Shown here piece after piece: positions 7,729 to 16,208 of a stretch of DNA of 32,790 nt. A program made the position numbers and the translations under genes. The DNA comes from an uncultured Bradyrhizobium sp. (GTDB taxonomy: Bacteria; Pseudomonadota; Alphaproteobacteria; Rhizobiales; Xanthobacteraceae): contig NZ_CAKZJO010000091.1 of assembly GCF_936943645.1 (NCBI RefSeq), positions 1 through 32,790 on the forward strand, read 5' to 3'. The first letter of the stretch is position 1; each line of letters starts with the position of its first letter. Under the pieces are notes generated by a model. That model ran no database searches, was not told the DNA's origin, and saw only the letters and a program-made list of their open reading frames with translations.

Positions 7729-8040
7729 GCCGCTCATATAGGTTTCGCGCCGGCCGATCATGCGCTCGGCGGCCGCCTTGGCGTCGGCCTTCGAGGAGGT
7801 CGCGCAGGTCCGGTATTCGAGATCGGGCACGTCCGAGGCGTTGCGACGTCCGAACCACGACTTCGAACCGACCGGCAGCAGCGCCAGGGATTGCGCCAGA
7901 TTGTCGACTGCCCCGAAGGAATAGAGCGCGCCGGTGCCGGCGATACGCACTTCGTAAATGCCGGGCGAAATCGGCGCCTCCAGGTTCTCGCCCCGTCCGG
8001 GACGGGGATAGCGCTTCCATTCGCTCCAGGTCGAAATCAT
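7720..8040 (-). CDS. small hypothetical protein, possible degenerate GIY-YIG fold
   Basis: This 106-residue protein has no signal peptide or membrane segment. Residues 27-29 read GIY, residues 39-43 read LYSFG followed by N47-L48, and E92 lies in an Ala-rich helix near the C-terminus. This order (GIY, YxG-like, N-L, late Glu) resembles the GIY-YIG nuclease domain, but the usual arginine after the N-L pair is Gln50/Ser51 and YIG is altered, so nuclease activity is unlikely. The ATG at 8040 has GAGGGG nine bases upstream; the open frame extends to 8136 without such a site. The fold assignment is inference from pattern only; the protein could simply be a lineage-specific unknown. Confidence 0.7.
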   Translation of the reverse strand: MISTWSEWKRYPRPGRGENLEAPISPGIYEVRIAGTGALYSFGAVDNLAQSLALLPVGSKSWFGRRNASDVPDLEYRTCATSSKADAKAAAERMIGRRETYMSGAA

Positions 8041-8384
8041 CTGAGTCCCCTCGCGGCCACCCGGGGCCGCCAAATTTGCATCAAGTCTTAACGTCGGCCG
8101 CCGATTGGGCCGAGTGCTGAACGCGGCAGCGCACAAAATGTTTCAAGTGCTTCAAACACGTGAAGCATATCGCCGGAGCCCATCCTAGGTCACGGCGAGA
8201 TGCGGCCATCCACCGCAGATTGTGACGGAGTGTTGCCGTTCAGCCCGCCTGTCGTCCTGCGTGGGGCGCAGACCGTCAAGTCACGACATCGCGACCGTTG
8301 CGGGCATCTGGACGCGCTTGCCGCGCGGGGCGTGCGGGAGGACAATCGATCGCTGCCAACAATAATCAAACCCGAGGAAACGCC
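8041..8384. other. 344-bp intergenic region between divergent genes
   Basis: No credible gene is seen. It must carry the promoters of the 106-residue protein gene (minus) and of the EstB-like hydrolase (plus). The clearest signal is the palindrome at 8148-8167. The Shine-Dalgarno GAGGAAA of the hydrolase lies at 8374-8380. Short open frames across it have no ribosome-binding sites and are ignored. Confidence 0.6.
8148..8167. promoter_or_regulatory. perfect 7-bp-arm palindrome, candidate operator
   Basis: TGCTTCA (8148-8154) and TGAAGCA (8161-8167) are exact reverse complements with the 6-nt centre AACACG, in an A/T-richer patch (about 8136-8170) of the divergent intergenic region. No T-run follows. 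It is placed to act on either flanking gene. Confidence 0.35.
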
Positions 8385-9578
8385 ATGCAAAGCAAAGCCC
8401 AGATCGACGAGATTCTGCGTCAGAAGAGCGAGGCCAATGAGATCCCCGGCGTCGTCGCCATCGCCGCGAGCGGTAACGACGTGCTGTATCAGGGCGCGTT
8501 CGGCAAGCGCGACCTGTCGAAGCCCGATGCGATGACTGAAGACAGCGTGTTCTGGATCGCCTCGATGACGAAGGCAGTGACATCGGCGGGCGCGATGCAG
8601 CTGGTCGAGCAGGGCAAGCTGTCGCTGGATGCGCCGATCGGCGAGGTGCTGCCCGATCTCGCCAATCCGCAGGTGCTCGAAGGCTTCGATGCCAAGGGCG
8701 AGGCAAAGCTGCGGCCGGCCAAGCGGCCGATCACGCTGCGGCAGCTCATGACCCACACCGCCGGCTTCTGCTACAATATGTGGAACGGCGATCTGGCGGT
8801 CTATCTGGACAAGAACGGCATTCCCGCGATCACCACCTGCCAGAACGCGGCGCTGAAGACGCCTGTCATGACCGACCCCGGCACGCGCTGGGAATACGGC
8901 ACCAACATCGATTTCGTCGGCAAGGCGGTGGAAGCCGTCAGCGGCAAGCGGCTGGACGCCTATTTGCGCGACAATCTGTTCAATCCGCTCGGCATGAGCG
9001 ACACGGCCTTCAAGATCACCGACAGCATGCGCAAGCGCCTCGTCGGCATGCACGCGCGCGGCGAGGACGGTCAGCTCGCCGCGATCCCGTTCGAGCTCGA
9101 GCAGGAGCCGGAGTTCCACATGGGTGGCGGCGGCCTCTACTCGACCGCAGCCGACTACATCAAGTTCACCCAGATGATCCTGAACAAGGGCCGCGGCAAC
9201 GGCAACCAGGTGCTGAAGGCCGACACGATCGCCATGATGAGCCAGAACCAGATGGGCGATCTCAGCATGACCAAGATGACGACGGCGGCGCCGATGTACA
9301 CCAACGACGTCGATCTCTATCCGGAGCAGGTGAAGAAATGGGGCCTCAGCTTCATGATCAACACGCAAAAGACCGCCGAGGGCCGCAGCGCCGGCAGCCT
9401 GGCCTGGGCCGGCCTTGCCAACACCTATTACTGGATTGATCCGGCGCGCGACGTCACCGGCGTGATCCTGATGCAGCTGCTGCCCTTCGCCGACGGCAAA
9501 TGCCTAAAAGCGTTCGCCGGCTTCGAGCGCGGCGTCTATGCCGGGCTCGACGCGGGCAGCGGGCAGAAGGCGGCCTAG
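8385..9578 (+). CDS. EstB-like serine hydrolase (class C beta-lactamase family), cytoplasmic
   Basis: This 397-residue serine hydrolase has the SMTK nucleophile motif at 60-63 (Ser60, Lys63), the second motif YGTN at 171-174 and a C-terminal block WAGLANTYYWIDPARDVTG. That block is typical of the EstB-type esterase/beta-lactamase-like family, whose members hydrolyse short-chain esters. Unlike the hydrolase at the left edge it has no signal peptide, so it should be cytosolic. ATG 8385 is chosen for the Shine-Dalgarno GAGGAAA four bases upstream. It precedes an acyl-CoA synthetase by 107 bp on the same strand, a pairing that could link ester hydrolysis to activation of the released acid; this is inference only. 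Confidence 0.88.
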   Translation: MQSKAQIDEILRQKSEANEIPGVVAIAASGNDVLYQGAFGKRDLSKPDAMTEDSVFWIASMTKAVTSAGAMQLVEQGKLSLDAPIGEVLPDLANPQVLEGFDAKGEAKLRPAKRPITLRQLMTHTAGFCYNMWNGDLAVYLDKNGIPAITTCQNAALKTPVMTDPGTRWEYGTNIDFVGKAVEAVSGKRLDAYLRDNLFNPLGMSDTAFKITDSMRKRLVGMHARGEDGQLAAIPFELEQEPEFHMGGGGLYSTAADYIKFTQMILNKGRGNGNQVLKADTIAMMSQNQMGDLSMTKMTTAAPMYTNDVDLYPEQVKKWGLSFMINTQKTAEGRSAGSLAWAGLANTYYWIDPARDVTGVILMQLLPFADGKCLKAFAGFERGVYAGLDAGSGQKAA

Positions 9579-9628
9579 CCACTTAGTATGAGGTGCGCTG
9601 CATCGCGCGCCATCACCGCAATCGATAA

Positions 9629-9663
9629 CCTCGTGCCCAAAGCCATCGGCTTCAGGCACGAGG
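9629..9663 (+). promoter_or_regulatory. long two-tier hairpin upstream of the acyl-CoA synthetase gene
   Basis: CCTCGTGCC (9629-9637) pairs perfectly with GGCACGAGG (9655-9663). Inside it AAGCC (9640-9644) pairs with GGCTT (9648-9652) around an ATC loop. The structure ends 22 nt before the TTG start, just ahead of the Shine-Dalgarno GAGGAGA. No T-run follows, so a leader structure or the mRNA end of the upstream hydrolase is more likely than an intrinsic terminator. Confidence 0.5.
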
Positions 9664-9685
9664 CACCACCTTTGAGGAGACGAAC

Positions 9686-11392
9686 TTGGCGAGCGATCTG
9701 ACGGACAAGGCGGACAGCTACGTTTGCGGCATCTCGGATACGCCGCTGCTCGGCGACACCATCGGTAGCAGCCTCGACCACGCGGTGCGGCGCTGGGGGA
9801 CACGCGAGGCGCTGGTCTCGCCCAGCCATGGCGTCAGATGGACCTGGAGAGAATTCGCCGAGCGGGTCGACGCGCTCGCCGCGGGCTTTCTCGCGCTCGG
9901 GCTCGAACGCGGGATGCGGATCGGCATCTGGTCGCTGAACCGGCCGGAATGGACGCTGACCCAGTTCGCCGCCGCCAAGGCCGGCCTCATCCTGGTGACG
10001 ATCAACCCCGCCTATCGGCTCAGCGAGCTCGAATTCGCGCTGAAGAAGGTCGGCTGCGCGGCAATCGTCACCGCCACCGCGTTCAAGACCAGCAATTACA
10101 TGGAGATGCTCAACACCCTGCTGCCGGAGCTGGCCGGCGCCAGGCCCGGACAATTGCAGGCGGCGCGACTGCCGGCCTTGCGGATGGTGATCCAGATCGG
10201 CGGCCCTGGGGCCCCAGGCACGATCCCTTTCGAGGAGGTCGCGCGCATGGGCAGAGCGGAGCACCGCGAGCAACTGGCCGCGCTCGGTGCCGCGCTTCAG
10301 TTCGACGATCCCGTCAACATCCAGTTCACCAGCGGCACCACGGGATCGCCGAAGGGCGTGACGCTGACGCACCACAACATCCTCAACAACGGCTATTTCA
10401 CCGGACGCGCGATGCGGCTGACCGAGCAGGACCGGATCTGCATTCCCGTGCCGCTCTATCATTGCTTCGGCATGGTGATGGGCAACCTTGCATCCGTCAC
10501 GCTCGGTACCACCATGGTCTATCCCGGTGAGGGCTTCGATCCGCTCGCGACGCTGCGCGCGGTCGAGCAGGAAAGATGCACCGCGCTGTACGGCGTGCCG
10601 ACCATGTTCATCGCCGAGCTCGATCATCCCGAGTTCAAGAATTTCAATTTGAAATCGCTGCGCACCGGCATCATGGCGGGCGCGCCCTGCCCGATCGAGG
10701 TGATGAAGCGCGTCAACACCGAGATGAACATGCGCGAGGTCACCATCGCCTATGGCATGACCGAGACCAGCCCGGTCAGCTTCCAGAGTGCGACCGACGA
10801 TCCACTCGAGCGGCGCGTCTCCACCGTCGGCCGCATTCACCCGCATGTCGAGGTGAAGGTTGTCGATCTCGAAGGGCGGATCGTCAAGCGCGGCGAACGC
10901 GGTGAGCTCTGCACCCGCGGCTACAGCGTCATGCTGGGCTATTGGGAGGAGACGGAAAAGACCGGCGACGTGCTCGACGCCAATGGCTGGATGCACACCG
11001 GCGACCTCGCCACCATCGACGACGAGGGTTATTGCAACATCGTCGGCCGCATCAAGGATCTGGTGATCCGCGGCGGCGAGAACCTCTACCCGCGCGAGAT
11101 CGAGGAATTCCTGTACCGCCACCCCAAGATCCAGGACGTGCAGATCTTCGGCGTCGCCGACACCCGCTACGGTGAGGAGCTCTGCGCCTGGATCCGCGTC
11201 AGGCCGGGCGAGACGCTGACGGTCGAGGAGGTGCGCGGCTTCTGCGACGGCCAGATCGCCCACAACAAGATTCCGCGCTACGTCGAGTTCGTCGACGAGT
11301 TTCCGATGACCGTGACGGGCAAGATCCAGAAATTCGTGATGCGGGATGCGGTGGAGCAGCGCCTGGGGCTGAAGGCGGCGAAGACGGCGTGA
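9686..11392 (+). CDS. AMP-binding acyl-CoA synthetase (fatty-acyl-CoA ligase family)
   Basis: This 568-residue enzyme of the adenylate-forming (ANL) superfamily activates a carboxylic acid with ATP and CoA. The phosphate-binding loop FTSGTTGSPKGVTLTHHN begins at residue 214; YGMTETSPVSFQ, the hinge block VGRIKDLVIRGGENLYPREIEE and the C-terminal lysine K546 in TGKIQKF complete the family motifs. Overall it looks like the medium/long-chain ACSF2-type ligases rather than acetyl-CoA synthetase; the exact chain length is unknown. Translation starts at TTG with a strong Shine-Dalgarno GAGGAGA five bases upstream. A stable hairpin lies in the leader. No beta-oxidation genes adjoin it. Confidence 0.9.
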   Translation: MASDLTDKADSYVCGISDTPLLGDTIGSSLDHAVRRWGTREALVSPSHGVRWTWREFAERVDALAAGFLALGLERGMRIGIWSLNRPEWTLTQFAAAKAGLILVTINPAYRLSELEFALKKVGCAAIVTATAFKTSNYMEMLNTLLPELAGARPGQLQAARLPALRMVIQIGGPGAPGTIPFEEVARMGRAEHREQLAALGAALQFDDPVNIQFTSGTTGSPKGVTLTHHNILNNGYFTGRAMRLTEQDRICIPVPLYHCFGMVMGNLASVTLGTTMVYPGEGFDPLATLRAVEQERCTALYGVPTMFIAELDHPEFKNFNLKSLRTGIMAGAPCPIEVMKRVNTEMNMREVTIAYGMTETSPVSFQSATDDPLERRVSTVGRIHPHVEVKVVDLEGRIVKRGERGELCTRGYSVMLGYWEETEKTGDVLDANGWMHTGDLATIDDEGYCNIVGRIKDLVIRGGENLYPREIEEFLYRHPKIQDVQIFGVADTRYGEELCAWIRVRPGETLTVEEVRGFCDGQIAHNKIPRYVEFVDEFPMTVTGKIQKFVMRDAVEQRLGLKAAKTA

Positions 11393-11417
11393 GGGGCGCA
11401 CGCTGCCGCCACACAAT

Positions 11418-11504
11418 CGTCATTGCGAGCGCAGCGAAGCAATCCAGTCTGCCTCCACGGAGGGATTCTGGATTGCTTCGTCGCAAGCGCTCCTCGCAAT
11501 GACG
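11418..11504. repeat. intergenic palindromic repeat, CGTCATTGCGAGC type
   Basis: The left arm CGTCATTGCGAGCGCAGCGA then AGCAATCCAG is an imperfect reverse complement of the right arm TGGATTGCTTCG...CGCAATGACG, with a centre of about 20 nt. It fills the space between the convergent acyl-CoA synthetase and adenosine kinase genes and may serve as a bidirectional transcript end. The type is common in alphaproteobacterial genomes (recollection). Confidence 0.75.
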
Positions 11505-11522
11505 CGGAGAGAGTCGCGCGCG

Positions 11523-12524
11523 TTACGCCGTCAGCCCGCGCTGGCCAGCCAGCTCCTTCAGCGACACCAGCGGGCGGGCGCCGATGTGCTGGATCACTTC
11601 GGCGGCCGCGAGCGCGCCGAGCTCGCCGCACTGCTTGTACGCAAGGTTGCGCGCCAGGCCATACAGGAAGCCTGCGGCGAAGAGATCGCCGGCGCCGGTG
11701 GTGTCCACCACCTTCTCGACCGGGAACGCCGGCGCGGCGACGGCGTCTTCGGACGAGATCACCATGCAGCCCTTCTCGCTGCGGGTGACCACACCGAGAT
11801 TGACGTCATTGCGCAGCTGCTTCAGCGCGGTGTCGAAGTCCGAGGTCATGTAGAGCGAATGCAGCTCGGACTCGTTGGCGAAGACGATGTCGACGGTGCC
11901 GTTGCGCATAAGCCCCAGGAATTCGTCGCGATAGCGATCGACGCAGAACGAATCCGACAGCGTCAGCGCCACCTTGCGCTTGGCGTCATGGGCAATCTTG
12001 GCCGCCTTGACGAAGGCGTCCTTGGCGTTTTTGGGGTCCCAGAGATAACCCTCGAGATAGACGATGGCGGCAGAGGCGATCTCGGCCGGGTCGATGTCGG
12101 CGGGCGACAGGTCCTGCGCCGCGCCGAGATAGGTGTTCATGGTGCGCTCGCCATCATCGGTGACCAGGATGTAGGAGCATCCGGTGGCAGGGCCGTCCTT
12201 GGCGGCGGGCGTGTTGAAGGCGACGCCGGCCGAGCGGATGTCGTGGACGTAGAGCTTGCCGATCTGGTCGTCCTTGACCTTGCCGACATAGGCGGCGCGG
12301 GCTCCCAGGCTGCCGATGCCGACGATGGTGTTGGCGGCAGAGCCGCCCGAGACTTCCGTGGCCGGCCCCATGTCCTTGTAGATGGCCGCCGCCCGCGCCT
12401 CGTCGATCAGGGACATGCTGCCCTTGGTCATGCCGTGGCTGGCCAAAAAGGCCTCGTCGGTTCTGACCAGCACGTCGAACAGCGCGTTGCCGATGCCAAG
12501 AACGTCATATTTCACGTCAGCCAT
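11523..12524 (-). CDS. PfkB-family carbohydrate kinase, probable adenosine kinase
   Basis: This 333-residue ribokinase/PfkB-superfamily kinase has the N-terminal substrate block GIGNALFDVLV, the di-glycine hinge SGGSAANT and the C-terminal ATP/anion-hole motif DTTGAGDLFAAGF with catalytic base Asp280. Length and N-terminal block fit the bacterial adenosine kinase group, which phosphorylates adenosine to AMP for purine salvage, rather than fructokinases. The specificity is inferred from resemblance. The start is ATG with AAGGTG only two to three bases upstream, slightly too close. It diverges from murJ across 126 bp, where both promoters must lie, and converges on the acyl-CoA synthetase gene with a palindromic repeat between. 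Confidence 0.87.
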   Translation of the reverse strand: MADVKYDVLGIGNALFDVLVRTDEAFLASHGMTKGSMSLIDEARAAAIYKDMGPATEVSGGSAANTIVGIGSLGARAAYVGKVKDDQIGKLYVHDIRSAGVAFNTPAAKDGPATGCSYILVTDDGERTMNTYLGAAQDLSPADIDPAEIASAAIVYLEGYLWDPKNAKDAFVKAAKIAHDAKRKVALTLSDSFCVDRYRDEFLGLMRNGTVDIVFANESELHSLYMTSDFDTALKQLRNDVNLGVVTRSEKGCMVISSEDAVAAPAFPVEKVVDTTGAGDLFAAGFLYGLARNLAYKQCGELGALAAAEVIQHIGARPLVSLKELAGQRGLTA

Positions 12525-12650
12525 TCACCTTGATCCTGTTTGGCGGATTGCGGACCTTACGGAAATCCGCTTCCTGTCGGCCTGAAATTCAAGCTCGCGG
12601 CCTATCACGACCGGGCCTGCACGGGCAAGCAACGGTATTATAAAGAGCCG

Positions 12651-14183
12651 ATGATCCGCTCCTTCCTGACCGTCTCGACGGGAACGCTGGCCTCGCGGCT
12701 GCTGGGCTTTGCCCGGGATTCCCTGATCGCAGCGCTGCTCGGCACCGGCGTCGTGGCGGATGCGTTTCTGGCGGCCTTTCAGCTCGTCAATGTGGTACGG
12801 CGCCTGCTCAGTGAAGGGGCACTGAATGCGGCGCTGATCCCGGCCTGGCTGCGCGTCAGGGACCGCGCCGGCGATGCGACCGCAGCGGCGTTCTCAGGGC
12901 GCGTGCTGGGCACGGTCAGTGTCGTCCTGATCGCGGCCTCAATCCTGATCGCATTGTCGATGCCGCTGATCATCACGATCATCGCACCCGGATTCCTCGG
13001 CAGCCCCACGCTCGATCTCGCGGTGCATAATGCGCGGCTGATGCTGCCTTATCTGGCCTTTGCCGGCCCCGTCACGGTGCTGATGGGACTTTTGAACGCG
13101 CAGGGACGCTTTGCGCTCACGGCATTCTCGCCGCTGCTGTTCAACATCGCGCTGATCGCCGCGATTGCGGCGCTCATCCTCGCGCATGCCGATGCGGCTT
13201 TCGCGGCGTGGATGCTGGCGGCGACCGTGGGCATCGCCGGGCTGCTGCAGCTCATGATGTTGCTGTCGCAGCGAGGTGCGCGCCTCGCGACACCGCTGCG
13301 CGTCAGTTTCGACACGGAGATGCGCAGCTTCTTTGCCAAGGCGATTCCCGGCATGATCGCAAGCTCGGGGCCGCAATGGCTGATCGTCGCCGGCGCGATC
13401 ATTGCGTCCGCGACCCCGTCCGCGGTGTCGTGGCTCTATTTCGCCAACCGCCTGATCGAGCTGCCGCTCGGCATTGTCGGCGTCGCCATGGGCACGGTGC
13501 TGGTGCCGGAACTGACGCGCGCCGTCGCCAGCTCCGACCGCGCGGCGGTGGCGCATGCGGAATCGCGCGCGCTGGAGCTTGCCGCCGGGCTGGCACTGCC
13601 GGCCGCGCTCGGCCTGATCGTGCTGGCCGAGCCGATCGTGCGGCTGCTGTTCGAGCACGGCGCCTTCGGCGCCGTCGACAGCGTGGCGACGGCACAGGCG
13701 CTGATGTGGCTGGCGCTGGGTCTGCCGGCGCATGTGCTGATCAAGGCGCTGTCGCCGGCCTTCTATGCCCGCAGCGACACGATGACGCCGCTGCTCGCCA
13801 CGGCCAAAGGCTTTGTGGTCGCGATCGCCCTCGCCGTGCTGCTCGGGCATGTCTTCGGCGCCAGCGGGATCGCGGCCAGCATCGCGGCCGGCGCCTGGAG
13901 CAGCGCATTCTCGCTGCTCCGGAAAGGCAGGAGCGCATTCGGATTCTCGATCGATACGGCCGCCCGCAAGCGGCTGCCGCGGATCGTGCTCGCTGCTGCC
14001 GCGATGGGCGCCCTGCTCTGGCTGACAGCGGGCCTTGTACCCGCGGAAGCTCACGGCTTCGTCAAATTCATCGTGCTGGGCCTGCAGATCGCCGCCGGGA
14101 TCACGGTCTATGGCCTGCTGCTGCAGCTCCTCGGCGCGGCCTCGTGGCGCGAGGCGGCTGCCGCCTTGAAGCGACCGGCCTGA
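12651..14183 (+). CDS. murJ: lipid II flippase MurJ
   Basis: MurJ moves lipid-linked peptidoglycan precursor across the inner membrane. The 510-residue polytopic protein has the MurJ/MVF N-terminus (TLASRLLGFARDSLIAALLGTG), the conserved VRRLLSEGALNAALIP block and alternating hydrophobic segments, consistent with 14 TM helices. Essential arginines of the family (R18 in SRLLG and R24 in FARD by this numbering) are visible. The open frame extends back to 12540, but ATG 12651 matches the normal MurJ start; the AGAG ahead of it is a weak ribosome-binding site. It lies 81 bp before trpS, a pairing seen in related genomes. The TATTATAAAG stretch just before the start is A/T-rich but gives no convincing promoter. 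Confidence 0.95.
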   Translation: MIRSFLTVSTGTLASRLLGFARDSLIAALLGTGVVADAFLAAFQLVNVVRRLLSEGALNAALIPAWLRVRDRAGDATAAAFSGRVLGTVSVVLIAASILIALSMPLIITIIAPGFLGSPTLDLAVHNARLMLPYLAFAGPVTVLMGLLNAQGRFALTAFSPLLFNIALIAAIAALILAHADAAFAAWMLAATVGIAGLLQLMMLLSQRGARLATPLRVSFDTEMRSFFAKAIPGMIASSGPQWLIVAGAIIASATPSAVSWLYFANRLIELPLGIVGVAMGTVLVPELTRAVASSDRAAVAHAESRALELAAGLALPAALGLIVLAEPIVRLLFEHGAFGAVDSVATAQALMWLALGLPAHVLIKALSPAFYARSDTMTPLLATAKGFVVAIALAVLLGHVFGASGIAASIAAGAWSSAFSLLRKGRSAFGFSIDTAARKRLPRIVLAAAAMGALLWLTAGLVPAEAHGFVKFIVLGLQIAAGITVYGLLLQLLGAASWREAAAALKRPA

Positions 14184-14206
14184 ACTGGCTGGACTTGCGA
14201 ATTGCC

Positions 14207-14235
14207 CTTGACGGGGCAGCGCCACTGTTGGAAAC
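14207..14235 (+). promoter_or_regulatory. possible trpS promoter (-35 only convincing)
   Basis: CTTGAC at 14207-14212 is an exact rhizobial -35. The position 17 nt downstream reads GGAAAC, which is not a good -10. It lies in the 81-bp gap before trpS, so a gene-internal operon promoter is possible. Confidence 0.25.
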
Positions 14236-14264
14236 GACGGCCGAATACCTATGGGAAGCTGACC

Positions 14265-15317
14265 ATGCCATTCGTTGAACGGGTCTTTTCGGGCGTCCAG
14301 CCGACGGGCAATCTGCACCTCGGCAACTATCTCGGCGCCATCGTCAACTTCGTGAAGATGCAGGAAACCCACAGCTGCATCTATTGCGTCGTCGACATGC
14401 ACGCGATCACGCAGGGCGTCGACGTCTGGGGCGGACCGGCCGAACTCACGCGCAACACCCGCGAGGTGACCGCCGCGTTCATCGCCGCCGGCATCGATCC
14501 CAAGAAGCACATCGTGTTCAACCAGAGCCAGGTCTCGGGCCATGCCGAGCTCGCCTGGATCTTCAACTGCGTCGCGCGCATGGGCTGGCTCGGCCGCATG
14601 ACCCAGTTCAAGGAGAAGGCCGGCAAGGATCGCGAGAACGCCTCCGTCGGCCTGTTCGACTATCCCGTGCTGATGGCCGCCGACATCCTGCTGTACCGCG
14701 CCACACACGTGCCGGTCGGCGAGGACCAGAAGCAGCATCTCGAGCTCTCGCGCGACATCGCGCAGAAGTTCAACAACGACTTCGGCGAATCCATCCGCGC
14801 TCAGGGCGCCAATGACGGCCTGTTCTTCCCGCTGCCGGAACCGCTGATCACGGGCCCGGCAACGCGCGTGATGAGTTTGCGCGACGGCACCAAGAAGATG
14901 TCGAAGTCCGAAGCGTCGGACAATTCGCGCATCAATCTGACCGACGACGCCGACACCATCGCGCAGAAAATCCGCAAGGCGAAGACCGATCCGGAGCCGC
15001 TGCCGACGGAAGAGAAGGGCCTGGACGCGCGCCCCGAAGCCGACAATCTCGTCGGCATCTTCGCCGCGCTCTCCGGCCGCTCCAAGGCCGACGTGCTCCG
15101 TGAATTCGGCGCCGGCCAGTTCTCCAGCTTCAAGAACGCGCTGGCCGAGCTGTGCGTGACCAAGCTCGCGCCGATCGCCGGCGAGATGAAGCGCCTCGTC
15201 GCCGACCCCGGCCACATCGACGCGATCCTGAACGACGGATCCGACCGCGCCCGGGCGATCGCCGACGAGACGATGAAGCTCTCCAAGGACATCGTCGGCT
15301 TCATCCGCCGGCGCTGA
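14265..15317 (+). CDS. trpS: tryptophanyl-tRNA synthetase
   Basis: TrpS charges tRNA-Trp with tryptophan. The 350-residue class I synthetase shows the HIGH-type motif in GVQPTGNLHLGNYLGA (residues 11-24) and KMSKS at 211-215. VGEDQKQHLELSRDIA is the tryptophan/ATP-site block typical of the family, and the length is normal. ATG 14265 is chosen because GGGAAG lies six bases upstream and the family begins at this point; the frame is open to 14202. It follows murJ and is closed by a strong hairpin directly after the stop codon. Confidence 0.96.
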   Translation: MPFVERVFSGVQPTGNLHLGNYLGAIVNFVKMQETHSCIYCVVDMHAITQGVDVWGGPAELTRNTREVTAAFIAAGIDPKKHIVFNQSQVSGHAELAWIFNCVARMGWLGRMTQFKEKAGKDRENASVGLFDYPVLMAADILLYRATHVPVGEDQKQHLELSRDIAQKFNNDFGESIRAQGANDGLFFPLPEPLITGPATRVMSLRDGTKKMSKSEASDNSRINLTDDADTIAQKIRKAKTDPEPLPTEEKGLDARPEADNLVGIFAALSGRSKADVLREFGAGQFSSFKNALAELCVTKLAPIAGEMKRLVADPGHIDAILNDGSDRARAIADETMKLSKDIVGFIRRR

Positions 15318-15325
15318 CAACGTGA

Positions 15326-15367
15326 GAGATGCGGCCTACGCCAGCGCCGGCCGCATCTCCTCTCCCC
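15326..15367 (+). terminator. terminator-like hairpin after trpS
   Basis: GAGATGCGGCC (15326-15336) and GGCCGCATCTC (15349-15359) are perfect 11-bp reverse complements around a 12-nt loop, nine bases after the trpS stop, followed by CTCTCCCC. The pyrimidine tail is C-rich rather than a U-run, so it may terminate weakly or protect the mRNA end. Confidence 0.5.
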
Positions 15368-15418
15368 AAGCTTGCGGGAGTGTGGCAGCATGCCGGTCAT
15401 GCACATTCCGGGACATGC

Positions 15419-15913
15419 ATGACCAGCAAGCGACTTTGCTACGAGCCGGGTCACAAGCCCAAATGCCTCGTCATCGTCGACGACACCGCCGAATGGGATC
15501 GCGCGGTCTACTATGCCAGCCGCTGGGCGATCCGCGGCGGCGGCGGCGTGGTGATGCTGCGCATCATCGAGCCTGAGCAACAGAGCCAGGAATGGCTGGG
15601 GGTTGCCGACATCATGCGAGCCGAGGCGCAGGAAGCCGCGGAAGCCGCGCTCGACCGTGCCGCCGGACGCGCCAACGGCATCGCCGCGATCACCCCGGAG
15701 CGGGTCATTCGCGAGGGCGCACCAATGGAGCAACTGCTCGCGGTGATCGATGAGGATCCTGATATCGCCGTGCTGGTGCTCGCCGCCAATCCCGGTGCGG
15801 AGGGTCCGGGACCTCTGGTCTCGCTGCTCACGCACGAGCTGGGCACGTTCCCGGTGCCGGTGACCATCATCTCCGGCGCGCTGAGCGACCAAAGCGTGGA
15901 TTCGCTGTCGTAG
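15419..15913 (+). CDS. universal stress protein (UspA family)
   Basis: This 164-residue single-domain Usp-fold protein has the N-terminal strand CLVIVDDTAEWDRAVYYASR, and ITPERVIREGAPMEQLL followed by DIAVLVLAANPG as the central strand-helix region. The canonical ATP-binding G-2x-G-9x-G-S/T loop near the C-terminus is weak (LAANPGAEGPGPLVSLLT), so nucleotide binding is uncertain. ATG 15419 is taken as start; another ATG lies four bases upstream out of frame, and there is no clear Shine-Dalgarno sequence beyond CGGGA at about 15409-15413. It sits between trpS and nfuA, as in related genomes. Function in stress survival is inferred from the family. Confidence 0.82.
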   Translation: MTSKRLCYEPGHKPKCLVIVDDTAEWDRAVYYASRWAIRGGGGVVMLRIIEPEQQSQEWLGVADIMRAEAQEAAEAALDRAAGRANGIAAITPERVIREGAPMEQLLAVIDEDPDIAVLVLAANPGAEGPGPLVSLLTHELGTFPVPVTIISGALSDQSVDSLS

Positions 15914-15926
15914 CTGCGCGGTTTCT

Positions 15927-16079
15927 TCCCCTCCCCTGGAGGGGGAGGGTCGATCGCGCGCAGCGCGAGCGGGGTGGGGTGACGGTATTTCCCCATCCAA
16001 CAGTGCCCGTGCGGAGAGATCACCCCACCCCGGCGCTTCGCGCCGACCCTCCCCTCCAGGGCCCCTCCAGGGGAGGGTA
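15927..16079. repeat. long G/C-rich intergenic palindromic repeat with duplicated end
   Basis: The left half GGAGGGGGAGGGTCG...GGGGTGGGGTGA (15938-15972) and the right half TCACCCCACCCC...CGACCCTCCCCTCC (16020-16057) are reverse complements. At the right edge CCCTCCAGGG is present twice in tandem (16051-16073). The terminal 18 nt equal those at 37-54. It fills most of the usp-nfuA gap. Confidence 0.75.
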
Positions 16080-16127
16080 CGAAGCCCTTAACTCACTGAA
16101 TCCTATAGCCAAAATTGCTGCCGGCCC

Positions 16128-16156
16128 CTTGACCGTGCGTTCGCCGTCGCCATCTG
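16128..16156 (+). promoter_or_regulatory. possible nfuA promoter
   Basis: CTTGAC (16128-16133) is an exact rhizobial -35 and is followed after 17 nt by CATCTG, a weak -10. It lies outside the palindromic repeat and 53 nt ahead of the nfuA start, the right place for a promoter. Confidence 0.35.
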
Positions 16157-16208
16157 CTAGGAACTAGGGCACGCGCCGGCCTTGAACCGGCGACGTCTGG
16201 AGAAAACC

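Noticed and set aside
9575..11416. 613-codon open frame on the minus strand
   Set aside because: Antisense to the acyl-CoA synthetase; no motifs or ribosome-binding site.
12939..15320. 793-codon open frame on the minus strand
   Set aside because: Antisense to murJ and trpS; low-complexity Arg/Gln/Asp-rich translation.
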